Positions 1-9,063 of a stretch of 64,000 nt of DNA are shown here, piece after piece. The position numbers were made by a program, and so were the translations under genes. Source of the stretch: Mycobacterium heidelbergense (lineage in GTDB: Bacteria; Actinomycetota; Actinomycetes; Mycobacteriales; Mycobacteriaceae). The number at the start of each line of letters is the position of its first letter. Within the stretch, counting starts at the first letter, position 1. The notes below the pieces were generated by a model that saw nothing but the letters and a program-made list of their open reading frames with translations, ran no database searches and was not told where the DNA came from. Where the stretch lies: contig NZ_AP022615.1 of assembly GCF_010730745.1 (NCBI RefSeq), forward strand, positions 1,302,001 to 1,366,000. The letters run 5' to 3'.

Positions 1-1
1 C

Positions 2-238
2 ACGTTTGTCACGTGCACGGTCGTGACGATGGTCGGCGGCACGCTGGCCTCGGCCGCGCCCACACCCGGCGGCGTCGGCGCCGTCGAGGCGGCGCTGATC
101 GGTGGCCTGGCCGCCTTCGGCATACCCGCGGCCGTCGGGGTGCCAGCGGTTCTGCTGTATCGGGTGCTCACCTGCTGGCTGCCCGTGTTCATCGGCTGGC
201 CGGTGATGCGGTGGCTGACGAACAACGACATGATCTGA
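2..238 (+). CDS. UPF0104 / lysylphosphatidylglycerol synthase-like membrane protein, C-terminal end (partial)
   Basis: The open frame enters from the left edge and stops with TGA at 236-238, so only about 78 C-terminal residues are visible. They contain a Gly/Ala-rich hydrophobic helix (EAALIGGLAAFGIPAAVG) and a second segment ending in a short polar tail. This is typical of the end of the UPF0104 (YbhN / flippase-like) integral membrane family. H37Rv has, as I recall, the same family (Rv0585c) next to a GH92 enzyme, which supports the assignment. The two genes converge here with only five bases between their stops. The substrate is unknown; the family is linked to lipid transfer or flipping. 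Confidence 0.7.
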   Translation, partial: TFVTCTVVTMVGGTLASAAPTPGGVGAVEAALIGGLAAFGIPAAVGVPAVLLYRVLTCWLPVFIGWPVMRWLTNNDMI

Positions 239-243
239 GCCGG

Positions 244-2889
244 TTAGGGTTCGGCGGGCTCGGCCTCGGCGACGACGAGGACGACCGACGTCCTGACACT
301 CTCGCCCACCGTGGTGGCGAGAAAGACCGGGTAATACTCCTCGGACACCGACTGCGCCACCTTGATCGTGACGTCCACCGCGGCCGATCCGTCGGAGCCG
401 AACTGCCCGGTCACCGGTGTCACCGTGATCCCCGCGTCGTAGGACATGCCGGTGATGGTGTAGTCGCCGACGCCGTCGATCATCCGTTGCGCGTCGAGTC
501 TCACGGTGCCGGAGCGTCCCGGCGCGATCGTGACGACGGGCCGCGAAACGTTAACGGTCACCGCCGAACTGCCCGCGCCGAACGACGGGGGCGCGGAGGA
601 CTCGGCCGTGCCCCACGCCTTGTTGGGGTACGCGGCGAGGGAGAACCTGACCTCGCCGCCGGTGCGGATGATCGACTCCGGCAGCCACGTGCGATCGGTG
701 GGCAGGCCGTCGATGCTCAGGCCGCTGATGTACCTCAGGTGGTGCGGTCCCGATGCGCCCGAGGCGGAGATCCGAATGAATTTGCCGTCCGGAAGGGTGA
801 TTACGGCGCGATCGAACAGCGGTGTGCTCACGGTGAGGATCGGCGTTCCCGGGGTGCTCGGGTACAGGCCGAGGGCGGCCCACACGTACCAGCTGGACAG
901 CGCCCCGAGATCGTCGTTGCCCGGCGCGCCGTCGGGCGTCGGGCCGAAGAGCCCACGCACCCGGTCGACCGTGTGCTGAGTCTTCCACGGTTGACCGAGG
1001 TAGTTGTACAGCCACGGCACCCCGAATCCCGGCTCGTTACCGGCCCAGAGGTAGGGCTCGTTGGGGCCCACGTTGAGGTTCTTGGTGAAGCGGTCGAGCC
1101 GGTCGGCCACGGCGGTGCGGCCGCCGAGGGCGGTCGCCAGGCCCGCGACGTTGTGCGGCACCCACCAGACGTACTGTTCGGCGTTGCCCTCGTCGTATCC
1201 GTCCTGGCCGAAAGTCGAAGGGTTGTCGACGAATCCGGGGCCGTCACGGAAGAAGCCCATCGCGCTGCGGGGCGAGATGTAGCGGGTGCCGGGATTGAAC
1301 AGGTTCTGCCAGTACTGCGCCCGGTTCTGGAACGCTGCGGCGGTCGCGGTGTCGCCGAGCGAATCGGCGAACCGGGAGATGGCGAAGTCGTCGACCGACC
1401 ACTCGAGCGTGATGGAGGCGTCGGGAATCCAGCCGTTCGTGGCGAACTCCGATGTATGGGGGGCATAGCCCAGCGACAGGTAGGTGGCGATCCCGGGCCG
1501 CTCCACGTAGCCGTCCCGCCCGGCACCGCCTTTCGTCGCCGCGTCCACCATGTGGCGCAATGCGGTGTGGACGTCAAAGTCCTTGGCTCCGTAGGCGAAT
1601 AGATTCACGATGAGCGGCACCACGCTGTCCCCGCTCATTTCCCCGGTCGCCGAATTCGCGAGAGCCCAGCGCGGAAACGATCCGCTTTGCTCGGCGTCGT
1701 TGACGAGCGATTGGGCCATGTCGCTGGCCTGCTTCGGGAACAGCAGCCCCTGCAGGGCCGCCAGGCTGCGGTAGGTGTCCCAGTCGGAGAAGTTGGTGTA
1801 TTGGGTATGCCCCTTTTCCACCGTGTGGATCACGCCATCGAATCCGATGTAGCGCCCGTCGGCGTCGTTGAAGGTGTTGGGGTGCAGCAGTGACCGGTAC
1901 AGCGAGGTGTAGAAGGTCTCCAGATCGCCAATGTTCCTGCCCGCCACCGCGATACATGACAGCGTGGCGTTCCATTGCGACAGCGCGGCGGTCCGCGCGT
2001 CATCGAAGCTCGCCCCTCCCTCGGCCGCCAGGTTGGCCCGCGCCCCGTCGATACCCACGTAGGAGATCGCGGTGCGCACCTCGACCACCGAGCCGGCCGG
2101 GAACTCCACGTAGCCACCGCCGAACGGCGAGGCCGCGCTCCGGGCGCCGGCGTAGACCGAGTAGCCATCCCAGGCGCCGTAGGAGGTGAACGGCCGGCTG
2201 AACTTCATGGCGAAATACACGGTGTAGGTGTTGGTCTTGCTGCAGAACCCACCGCTAGTCGCCCATCCGGTGATCGTGGTGTTGTCCTCACCGATCTGGA
2301 TGGTCGCCCGGGAATTGCCGGCGAGCGACGCGCCGGAGCGGACGTGGAACAGGGCGGGCCGCCCGTTGTGCGGATAGCGGAACCGGCCGATGCCGGTGCG
2401 GGTGGTCGCGGTGAGTTCGGCGGTCACTCCGGTGCCGGGGAACCGCACGGTGTAGTAGCCGGGCATGCCCTGTTCGGCGTCGTCGTGGGCGATCTCTTCC
2501 CATGCGTTCCACGGCTGGGAGCCGATTCCGGTGGTGGTCGGCAGCATCGAGATGTCACCGAACGCGGCGCAGCCCACCGAGGCGTGGGTCATGCTGAACC
2601 CGGTGGAGCGTGAGTTGTCGTAGTTGTAGCCCGAGTAATTGCCAACGGTGTCCGGCGAGTACTGCACCATTCCGAACGGCACGGAGGCGCCGGGGAAGTT
2701 GTTGATCTCCCCCACCGTCTCGCCTCCCGTCCCGGTGCCGATGAGCGTGTCGACGTGGTCGACGGGGTTGGTGACGAGCTCCGGCTCGCCGTCGTAAGCG
2801 ATCGGCGGAGCCGCCGCAACGACGGCCAAGAAGACGGCCACGATCGCGATGATCGCCCCAACCGCGATGAGGGTCCGCCGTGACCGCAT
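244..2889 (-). CDS. secreted/anchored GH92 family alpha-mannosidase
   Basis: An 881-residue protein that begins with basic residues and one hydrophobic segment (about 8-27), fitting export with a signal anchor or cleaved signal. The body carries GH92 hallmarks: the N-terminal DTLIGTGTGGETVGEINN block, the GYDEGNAEQYVW stretch containing the family's likely catalytic Glu, and near residue 640 a GNDDLGALSSWYVWAALG block followed by YPSTPGTP. GH92 enzymes are calcium-dependent exo-alpha-mannosidases, so a mannosylated cell-wall glycan or glycoprotein is a plausible substrate. The last ~110 residues form a Ser/Val-rich beta-type extension beyond the catalytic fold. It resembles Rv0584 in H37Rv and is divergent from lpqN, as there. 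Confidence 0.88.
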   Translation of the reverse strand: MRSRRTLIAVGAIIAIVAVFLAVVAAAPPIAYDGEPELVTNPVDHVDTLIGTGTGGETVGEINNFPGASVPFGMVQYSPDTVGNYSGYNYDNSRSTGFSMTHASVGCAAFGDISMLPTTTGIGSQPWNAWEEIAHDDAEQGMPGYYTVRFPGTGVTAELTATTRTGIGRFRYPHNGRPALFHVRSGASLAGNSRATIQIGEDNTTITGWATSGGFCSKTNTYTVYFAMKFSRPFTSYGAWDGYSVYAGARSAASPFGGGYVEFPAGSVVEVRTAISYVGIDGARANLAAEGGASFDDARTAALSQWNATLSCIAVAGRNIGDLETFYTSLYRSLLHPNTFNDADGRYIGFDGVIHTVEKGHTQYTNFSDWDTYRSLAALQGLLFPKQASDMAQSLVNDAEQSGSFPRWALANSATGEMSGDSVVPLIVNLFAYGAKDFDVHTALRHMVDAATKGGAGRDGYVERPGIATYLSLGYAPHTSEFATNGWIPDASITLEWSVDDFAISRFADSLGDTATAAAFQNRAQYWQNLFNPGTRYISPRSAMGFFRDGPGFVDNPSTFGQDGYDEGNAEQYVWWVPHNVAGLATALGGRTAVADRLDRFTKNLNVGPNEPYLWAGNEPGFGVPWLYNYLGQPWKTQHTVDRVRGLFGPTPDGAPGNDDLGALSSWYVWAALGLYPSTPGTPILTVSTPLFDRAVITLPDGKFIRISASGASGPHHLRYISGLSIDGLPTDRTWLPESIIRTGGEVRFSLAAYPNKAWGTAESSAPPSFGAGSSAVTVNVSRPVVTIAPGRSGTVRLDAQRMIDGVGDYTITGMSYDAGITVTPVTGQFGSDGSAAVDVTIKVAQSVSEEYYPVFLATTVGESVRTSVVLVVAEAEPAEP

Positions 2890-3053
2890 ATGTGTCTCTT
2901 ACTGCATAACCGAGTTATTTGGGGGACAAACCGCAGTCGAGAACAGAGCCAATAGTTTCCGAATTCGACTAGCAACGTTTTGCGTGACTTCGGTTAGTCT
3001 CATTCCGGCGTGGCTGGCGCTGGTACCGGCCCAATTTTCGGGAGACTTGATCG

Positions 3054-3731
3054 ATGAAACACTTGATAGCAGCAACCATTGCCGTGGCGCTGGGTCTGGC
3101 GGTGGTGGGTTGCGGCTCCAACAACAAGACATCGCCGTCGACATCAACGAGCACATCGGCGTCGACGTCCGCCTCGGCCTCGGCGACCTCCGCGACCACC
3201 GCGGCGCCGGGCGCGCAGGCCAACAAGACCATCGCCGACTACGTCCGCGAGAACCACATCACCGAGACTCCCGTCCATCACGGCGATCCCGGCCCCAACG
3301 TCGATCTGCCGGTGCCCGCGGGCTGGCAGCTCAACCAGAACTCCGGAACGTCTTATGGCGGAATCGTTTTGGCGCAGCCGGCCGATCCCGCCGATCCGCC
3401 TACCATCTCGGCGCTGTATTCGAAACTCACCGGCGACGTCGACCCGGCGAAGATCATCCAGTACGCCCCCGGCGAGCTGCTGGATCTCCCCGGCTATCAG
3501 GGCTCCGGTAGCGGCCAGGCGTCGACGCTCGGAGGCTTTCAGGCCTGGCAGTTGAGCGGGACATACCAAAGGGACGGCAAGACACGCGCCGTAGCGCAGA
3601 AGACGGTGGTGATCCCCAGCCAGGGCGCGGTATTCGTGCTCCAGCTCAACGCCGACTCGCTGCAGAGCGATCAGGGCCCGTTGATGGACGCCACCAACGT
3701 CATCGACGACCAGACGACCATCACCCCCTGA
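3054..3731 (+). CDS. lpqN: lipoprotein LpqN
   Basis: A 225-residue lipoprotein. The signal peptide ends in a lipobox with Cys20 (AVVGC), followed by a Ser/Thr/Ala-rich linker to about residue 55. The mature domain contains NHITETPVHHGDPGPNVDLP, a conserved start of the LpqN/LpqT family, and ends in NVIDDQTTITP like M. tuberculosis LpqN. LpqN is a secreted mycobacterial lipoprotein reported to bind the host ubiquitin ligase CBL and to associate with lipid export machinery; that role is from the family, not visible here. An ATG preceded by GGGAGAC gives the start. It is divergent from the GH92 gene, with a 164-bp gap. Confidence 0.93.
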   Translation: MKHLIAATIAVALGLAVVGCGSNNKTSPSTSTSTSASTSASASATSATTAAPGAQANKTIADYVRENHITETPVHHGDPGPNVDLPVPAGWQLNQNSGTSYGGIVLAQPADPADPPTISALYSKLTGDVDPAKIIQYAPGELLDLPGYQGSGSGQASTLGGFQAWQLSGTYQRDGKTRAVAQKTVVIPSQGAVFVLQLNADSLQSDQGPLMDATNVIDDQTTITP

Positions 3732-3823
3732 CCCGCGACCACGGACGGATCGCGCCACCTCCTGAGCGCTGCGCCGGTGAAGTCGCTACACCGCGACGCC
3801 CATTTGGTCTTACGGTGTGTGTC

Positions 3824-4309
3824 ATGACAGATCAGTCGTATGCGATAGACGTCGGGCACCCACCCTCGGCACTGCTTCGTGTCGTCAACCCGGTGCTGGG
3901 CCTCCTCCTGCGCACTCCGCTCGCCGGCCCGGCGCGCAAGCAGTTGATGGTGCTGAGCTTCACGGGACGAAAGACGGCGCGGCCGTACTCAATCCCGGTG
4001 AGCGCCCACGTGATCGACAACGATCTCTATGCGCTGACCGGCGCCCCGTGGAAGCAGAACTTCCGCGACGGCGCGCCCGCTCAAGTGGTCTACGACGGCA
4101 AGACCACCGCCATGCACGGCGAGCTCATCCGCGACCACGCCGTCGTCTCCGACCTGTATCACCGCTGCGCCCAGTCCTATGGCGCGCAACGCGCCCAGCG
4201 GATGATCGGGTTGAAATTCCGCGACCGGCGGATACCGACGCTCGACGAGTTCGCCGAAGCGGTGGACCGGCTTCACCTGGTGGCGATCCGGTTCACCCCA
4301 GCCGGGTAG
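3824..4309 (+). CDS. DUF385 / deazaflavin-dependent nitroreductase-like protein
   Basis: A 161-residue protein with the split-barrel layout of the Ddn/DUF385 family: an N-terminal helix (RVVNPVLGLLLRTPL), then VLSFTGRKTARPYSIPV, equivalent to the family's GRKSG..R..P strand-loop, and a C-terminal helical tail. Members bind coenzyme F420 or F420H2 and reduce quinones or nitroaromatics, or serve as small lipid-metabolism reductases. The motif is degenerate (GRKTARPYSIPV), so activity is uncertain. I chose ATG 3824 over an upstream GTG at 3815 because TACGGT at 3811-3816 is a fair -10 box seven bases before it, which would make the mRNA leaderless. Confidence 0.72.
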   Translation: MTDQSYAIDVGHPPSALLRVVNPVLGLLLRTPLAGPARKQLMVLSFTGRKTARPYSIPVSAHVIDNDLYALTGAPWKQNFRDGAPAQVVYDGKTTAMHGELIRDHAVVSDLYHRCAQSYGAQRAQRMIGLKFRDRRIPTLDEFAEAVDRLHLVAIRFTPAG

Positions 4310-4691
4310 CACCCGATATCACCGACCGCGCCAGGACCAGCCGTAGAGCGAATTGGATTGCACGAAAAGGTGTTTCATGACGAGCAACAGTTGCTCTACC
4401 CTTCCCTGCCTGCGGCTCGAGGCTCCTAAGCCTAAGAAGCCCACCCCAGCCCCCACGCACCAACCTCACCCCGCGCGGCGTTCACTGGCCATGCCGATCC
4501 GTATCGGAAACCAAGCGAGGCCATCGCGTGTCGCGGATTCATCGACCAAGCACCGACCGCGGGTGGGCGTCGGCTTCTGAATTCGGAAGCCAGGAACGCC
4601 CGGAAACGGATGGCGGCTTTTCGTTGGCGTCCTGCCGTCTGACAATCGAACGGTTGCAGGATTGCTGGCCGTTGCGACGCACCTTGCTGCT
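4310..4691. other. 382-bp stretch with no convincing gene
   Basis: No frame here has coding character. A 75-codon frame at 4353-4580 is low-complexity (Pro/Lys/Ala) and lacks a ribosome site. Small palindromes are visible: GAGCAACAGTTGCTC at 4382-4396, CCGATCCGTATCGG near 4494, and GGCTTC-N8-GAAGCC near 4570. It lies after the DUF385 gene and after the end of vapC, so terminator or decayed sequence is likely. Confidence 0.5.
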
Positions 4692-5072
4692 TTACCGCAG
4701 CAGGCGGACCCGGATGGGCAGGTCGAGCTGGGACCAGGCGCGATCGGCGGTCAGTACCTCGGCGGGCGTGCTGCGCACTGTCAAGGCGAGGCAGCAGCGA
4801 TCGCCCAACGACAACCCACGTCCGCCGGACAGGGATCGCATTGCCCCGGCCAGTTCGGCATCGCCTTCGGTCAACGGCTCGATCGTGACGCCGGCGGCGA
4901 CGAGCAATTCACGGACCGGGCGAGCATCGAGGCCGACATCAACCAGCTTGCCAATGACTTCGGCGAGGTTCGCTGCGCCCAGCAACGCAGAATTTAGTTC
5001 GGTTGCGACCAGGTCGGCGCCGGGCTCGTCGTGAACGAGTGCCAGCACCGCAGACGCATCCAGGACTGTCAC
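4692..5072 (-). CDS. vapC: VapC toxin, PIN-domain ribonuclease
   Basis: A 126-residue PIN-domain protein. The acidic active-site residues expected of the fold are present: Asp5 in VLDASAVLAL, Glu38 in NLAEVIGK, Asp91 in LSLGDRCCLAL and Asp110 in LTADRAW. VapC toxins are Mg2+-dependent endoribonucleases that cut tRNA or rRNA and are held inactive by a cognate VapB. The GTG start overlaps the end of vapB by four bases (GTGA), so the pair is translationally coupled with antitoxin first. Which of the many mycobacterial VapC families it belongs to cannot be told by eye. Confidence 0.92.
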   Translation of the reverse strand: MTVLDASAVLALVHDEPGADLVATELNSALLGAANLAEVIGKLVDVGLDARPVRELLVAAGVTIEPLTEGDAELAGAMRSLSGGRGLSLGDRCCLALTVRSTPAEVLTADRAWSQLDLPIRVRLLR

Positions 5073-5311
5073 TCGGCCTCAGCGGCCAGGCGCCGCTCGG
5101 CAAGCAACTCCTCGACAAGCGAGCGGTCCTTCGCCAGTCCGGCTCCCAGGGCACGGAGCTCAGCCACGGCGTCCTGCGGCCGTTCGAGCACCAACCGCCG
5201 ACCGCTCACATGCAGGTGCACGCGATCGCCGGGAGCCAGGCCCAACGCGATCCGGATGTCCGCCGGGATCACCAGCCGACCTTGCTTACCCAACACCAAT
5301 GTGGCATCCAT
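5069..5311 (-). CDS. vapB: VapB antitoxin, AbrB/SpoVT type
   Basis: An 80-residue protein with an N-terminal SpoVT/AbrB swapped-hairpin DNA-binding domain (LVLGKQGRLVIPADIRIALG, then LAPGDRVHLHVSGRRLVLERP) and a charged C-terminal tail (EELLAERRLAAEAE) of the kind that wraps the toxin active site. The start was placed at ATG 5311 because the domain begins there; a longer frame reaching 5470 would read through the palindromic operator and has no homology. It should repress its own operon, and a strong inverted repeat lies just upstream at 5319-5339. Confidence 0.9.
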   Translation of the reverse strand: MDATLVLGKQGRLVIPADIRIALGLAPGDRVHLHVSGRRLVLERPQDAVAELRALGAGLAKDRSLVEELLAERRLAAEAE

Positions 5312-5318
5312 AGCCCAA

Positions 5319-5339
5319 CCATGCCACACATTGGCATGG
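5319..5339 (-). promoter_or_regulatory. inverted repeat upstream of vapBC, likely VapB operator
   Basis: A perfect 8-bp inverted repeat CCATGCCA-N5-TGGCATGG is centred eight bases upstream of the vapB start. A related half, ATGTGGCAT, recurs at 5299-5307 inside the first vapB codons. AbrB-type antitoxins commonly bind such sites to repress their own operon. Binding is inferred from position and symmetry only. Confidence 0.6.
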
Positions 5340-5460
5340 GGTGCCACGAGGTTGCGCTGAAGGAACCGCGGATAGCGCAACGGCACCGGCCGACGGCAAG
5401 CGCCTCGAACATCGGCTAGGCGGCGATGCGGTCGCCGGCGCTCGGCCGGCAAGAAGTCGC

Positions 5461-6552
5461 TCACCGACATGGCCCCGCGCCCGCGGCCGCACGGGTTCGG
5501 CTGATCACCGGCCGCTCGAACCCGGCGTCACCCACCGCCCGGCGCACCGCCTCGCCGACCGCTTCCGCCCGGTCGGCCGGCACCAGGGCGATCACACAGC
5601 CACCGAAGCCGCCGCCGGTCATCCGCGCTCCCAGCGCGCCCGCGCGAACGGCGGTATCGGCGATCAGGTCGATGTGCTCGGTGGTGATTTCGAAATCGTC
5701 GCGCATGGACGCATGTGAGGCGGTCAGGAGGCCACCGGCCGCAGTGAAGTCCGAATCATTCAGTGCGGCAACAAAATCGAGCACTCGACGATTCTCGGTC
5801 AGCACGTGGCGAGCGCGACGGGCGTCGACCGGGTCGGCCACCGCGCTCAATACCGAGGGCCCGCGGTCCTGCACCTCACGCAGTGACGCGGCCCCGAGAT
5901 CCGCGGCCGCCCGCTCGCACGACGCGCGCCGCGCCGCGTAGTTGCCGCCGGCGTGACGGTGCGGTGCCCGCGAGTCGATCAGCAGCAGCGCAACGTTCTG
6001 AGCGTCCGGGTCGAAGGCCACCGGCGCGACGGTGAGGTCACGGAAGTCGATCAGCAGCGCCGTCGACGGCTCCCCGAACAGGGAGGCCAGCTGGTCGAGC
6101 AAACCCGTTGGGGCGCCGACATAGTCGTTTTCGGCGCGCTGGGCCAACCGCGCCCGCTCTTTGGCGTCGATGCGCGCGCCGGCGGCCGACGCGATCGCGC
6201 CCAGCACCGCGCATTCCAGCGCCGCCGAGGAGGACAGGCCCGAGCCCATCGGCACGTCGCTGGTGATCGACATCGCGCCGCCAGGCACCGCGTGGCCGGC
6301 CTGGCGCAGCGCCCACATCACCCCGGCCACGTAGCCGGCCCAGCCGGTCACGCCGCCCGGCGCGGTGTCGAGCGGGATGCGCACCGGGCCGTCCGCGCGA
6401 TCGCTGCCCACGGTGATGGCGTCGTCGCCGTCGGGGGTGAAGGTCGCCACGGTGCGCTGCGGGAGCGCGATCGGCAGCGCGAATCCCAGGTTGTAGTCGG
6501 TGTGCTCGCCGATCAGGTTGATCCGCCCGGGCGCGGCGTAGCGGACGGTCAT
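5461..6552 (-). CDS. galK: galactokinase GalK
   Basis: A 363-residue GHMP-family kinase that phosphorylates galactose to galactose-1-phosphate in the Leloir pathway. It shows the galactokinase signature at the N-terminus (APGRINLIGEHTDYNLG), the ATP-binding GHMP motif (PMGSGLSSSAALE, about residues 101-113), and the C-terminal MTGGGFGGCVIAL loop. Length fits bacterial GalK. The start ATG overlaps the galT stop by four bases (ATGA), so the two are an operon with galT first. An epimerase is not adjacent; a GalE-like protein lies elsewhere in the window at 51.3 kb. Confidence 0.95.
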   Translation of the reverse strand: MTVRYAAPGRINLIGEHTDYNLGFALPIALPQRTVATFTPDGDDAITVGSDRADGPVRIPLDTAPGGVTGWAGYVAGVMWALRQAGHAVPGGAMSITSDVPMGSGLSSSAALECAVLGAIASAAGARIDAKERARLAQRAENDYVGAPTGLLDQLASLFGEPSTALLIDFRDLTVAPVAFDPDAQNVALLLIDSRAPHRHAGGNYAARRASCERAAADLGAASLREVQDRGPSVLSAVADPVDARRARHVLTENRRVLDFVAALNDSDFTAAGGLLTASHASMRDDFEITTEHIDLIADTAVRAGALGARMTGGGFGGCVIALVPADRAEAVGEAVRRAVGDAGFERPVISRTRAAAGAGPCR

Positions 6553-7625
6553 CCGAGTTCTCGCAGCCGCCGGGCCACGCTTTCGGGTGTGACGTCGCTG
6601 ATGAACGCGTCCATCGCAGACTCGGAGGCCGCCAGGTACTTGAGCTTGGTGGCGCTGCGCCGGATCGACATCAACTCGACGTGGAAGTAGCCGTCGGCCT
6701 GGGCCTCGGTGCCGGCGTACTGGTGCAGCGCCGAAATGTAGGGAAGCGGAGCCGAATACATGCGGTCGAACCGGCCCAGCACGTCGAGATACACCCGCGC
6801 GAACCCGTCGAGCTCGTCCTCGTCGAGCTCAAGGAGGTTGTGCACGAACCTGTTTGGGTAGATGTGCACCTCGACGGGCCAGCGCGCGGCGAACGGCACG
6901 AACGCCGTGAACAAGTCGGTGCGCGCGACGACGCGACCGCCGTCGGCGACCTCGCGCGCCAGCAGGTCGGCAAAGAGGTTGCGGCCATACAGCTTTCGAT
7001 GTTCGCGCGCCTGCCCTAGCATGGCGGCGGTCCGCGGCGTCAGATAGGGGTAGCCGTAGATCTGACCGTGCGGGTGGGTGAGCGTCACCCCGATTTCCTC
7101 GCCGCGGTTTTCGAAGCAGAACACCTGCTCGATGCCCGGCGCGGCCATCAGGTCGGCGGTGCGGTGCCGCCACGCGTCGACGACCAGCCGGGCGTGCGCC
7201 GGTTCCAGCTCCGCGAACGACCCGGTGTGGTCGCTGGAAAAACAGATCACCTCGCAGCGGCCATACCCCGGGGCGGACACGAAGCCGTCACCCGCGGACG
7301 TCAGCTCACCGGCGCCGGCCAGGCTCGGGAACCGGTTCTCGAAGACGACGACGTCGTAGCCGGGGGCGGGCACCTCGCTGGTCAGGCCGGTCGGGCCGGG
7401 ACACAGCGGGCACTGGTCAGCGGGCGGCTTGTAGGTGCGGTCCTGGCGCAGCGCCGCGATGATCACCCACTGCCCCGTCGACCGGTCGAACCGCAACTGC
7501 GACTGGCCGGGTTCTCGCTCCGGCAGCGGTCTGCGGTCTTCGACCGGTGCCGGGCGGTGGCCGGGCAGCGCGAAGAACAGCAGGTCACGGCCGTCGGCCA
7601 GCTTCGCCCGCGTCGGCGCTGTCAC
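6549..7625 (-). CDS. galT: galactose-1-phosphate uridylyltransferase GalT
   Basis: A 358-residue HIT-superfamily enzyme that exchanges UMP between UDP-glucose and galactose-1-phosphate. Visible motifs are the zinc-site CPLCPG near residue 74, the FENRFPSL block near 97, and the active-site HPHGQIYGYPYL loop near 184 containing the nucleophilic His. In H37Rv, as I recall, galT is split into two frames; here it is a single intact gene. It starts with GTG at 7625 and is the first gene of the galTK pair. Its promoter region is short because a disrupted palindromic repeat and an IS element begin 38 bases upstream. Confidence 0.94.
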   Translation of the reverse strand: MTAPTRAKLADGRDLLFFALPGHRPAPVEDRRPLPEREPGQSQLRFDRSTGQWVIIAALRQDRTYKPPADQCPLCPGPTGLTSEVPAPGYDVVVFENRFPSLAGAGELTSAGDGFVSAPGYGRCEVICFSSDHTGSFAELEPAHARLVVDAWRHRTADLMAAPGIEQVFCFENRGEEIGVTLTHPHGQIYGYPYLTPRTAAMLGQAREHRKLYGRNLFADLLAREVADGGRVVARTDLFTAFVPFAARWPVEVHIYPNRFVHNLLELDEDELDGFARVYLDVLGRFDRMYSAPLPYISALHQYAGTEAQADGYFHVELMSIRRSATKLKYLAASESAMDAFISDVTPESVARRLRELG

Positions 7626-7662
7626 GATGTCGAAGACTAGCTTGGAGATGTGCTGCCCGCCC

Positions 7663-7716
7663 GCGAGGAGACACAGAATCGCACGCGCGGCGGCCGGACA
7701 GTGCGAGTCTGCGTCT
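7663..7716. repeat. palindromic repeat family A, copy 1 (left part, interrupted by IS)
   Basis: The left arm is 7663-7684, the 16-bp centre 7685-7700 and most of the right arm 7701-7716 (GTGCGAGTCTGCGTCT). The missing end of the right arm (CTGCTCGC) is found 1.6 kb away at 9354-9361, on the other side of the IS element. Joined, they give a 60-bp palindrome matching copies at 39125-39184 and 58527-58586. Confidence 0.8.
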
Positions 7717-7765
7717 CACTCGAAAATGTGGTGACCCGAAGCGGGTGAGTCGCTGGCCCCTGGTG

Positions 7766-9063
7766 TTAGGCGACTTCGGTGAGTGGTTCGAGGATGACGT
7801 TGTATCCCAGGGCTTCGAGCTGCTTGATGGCGTTGGCCTTGGTCTTGCTGGGGTGGTGGCGGGTGTAGTAGCCGGGGCCGGGGTCGCGGTAGAAAGCGCC
7901 GTTGATCAGCATGTTGTAGGCGTCGGTGAGCATCTTGTGTTCCAGGGCGACCAGGGCGATCATGCCCGCTGGTGAGCTGTGCTGGGCTTTGGTTCTGTTC
8001 CTGCGTTTTGGCTGGGGTGGGCGGCTGCCGGCGATGCGTCGGTAGCGGGCGTTGTAGTAGGTGTCTTTGCTGCGGGCCGCCGAGAGGGCCGCGACCCCGA
8101 GGGCGGCTTTGAGGTAGCGGTTGCCCGCTCGGGTGGCCGCTGATTTGACCCGGCCCGCTGATTCGTTGCAACCGGGCACCACCCCAGCCCACGACGCCAG
8201 GTGCGCCGCAGTGGAAACACGCTCATGTCCGCGCCGGTCTCGGCGATGAACACATCGGCCACGATCGTCGAAAAGCCCGGGATGCTCATGAGTAACTCCC
8301 GGATGGCTTGAAAGGGTTGGATCGCCTCCTCGATGCGTTCATCTAGGCGGGCGACGTCGGCGTCGTGGGCGTCGATGCGATCCAGATACAACCGCGTCAT
8401 GAACGCGTGATGGTCGTTAAACCGCCCGCGCAGCGCCTCGGTGAGCGCGGGGATCTTCTCCCGCAGCCGTTGTTTGGCCAGATCAGCCAGCACCGCCGGA
8501 TCGCGCTGCCCGGCGATCAGCGCCTCGAGCATCGCCCGCCCGGAGACCCCGACGATGTCAGAGGCCACCGCCGACAGTTTGATCCCGGCGTCTTCGAGCA
8601 GTTTCTCTAGCCGCTGAATCTCCTTGGTACGCGCCCGGGTGATCATGGTGCGCGCCCGCGTCAGATCGCGTAACTCCCGAATCGGCTGCGGCGGCACGAA
8701 CGAGGCGCGTACCAGCCCGTGTGCGCCCAGGTCAGCCAGCCACATCGCATCCGAGACATCGGTCTTGCGGCCAGGCACATTACGCACCGCCTTAGCGTTG
8801 GCCAAGATCACCGGCAGCGCATCTTCAAGCAGGTAGTAAAACGGCTTCCAATAATCCGACGTCGATTCGATCACCACACAGCTGACCTGCTCAGCCAGCA
8901 GATGCTCGCGCAACGCCAGGATCTGGCTGGTGGTCGAACCCCACGTGCTCACCGTCGTCGTGGTGGCGCGCCGACCCTGACCCTGAACCCGGACACAGAC
9001 CTTGGCGTCCTTCTTGGAAACATCAAGGCCTGCACACCGCCGATGGACCACCTCCATGATCAA
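7766..9063 (-). pseudogene. IS110-family transposase, frameshifted
   Basis: The N-terminal half (start ATG 9063) is an intact DEDD/RuvC-like domain: CAGLDVSKKDAKV, VVIESTSDYWKPFYYLL, and AVRNVPGRKTDVSDAMWLA. After GADMSVFP, at about residue 283, the frame goes out of register. The expected continuation (TAAHLASWAG, then VVPGCNESAGRVKSAATRAG) is read one frame away and runs to TAA at 7766. A single missing base near 8213 explains this. Reconstructed length is about 430 residues, normal for the family. The C-terminal domain holds the transposase-20 serine site, so the present gene should be inactive. A sequencing error is the alternative. Confidence 0.85.

Noticed and set aside
13..1602. Long frame of about 530 codons opposite the GH92 gene
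   Set aside because: Arg/Gly/His-rich translation without any domain. It is the expected antisense shadow in very GC-rich DNA, while the minus strand encodes a clear GH92 enzyme.
4353..4580. Possible small gene of 75 codons after the DUF385 gene
   Set aside because: Low-complexity Pro/Lys/Arg sequence, no ribosome site and no recognisable family.
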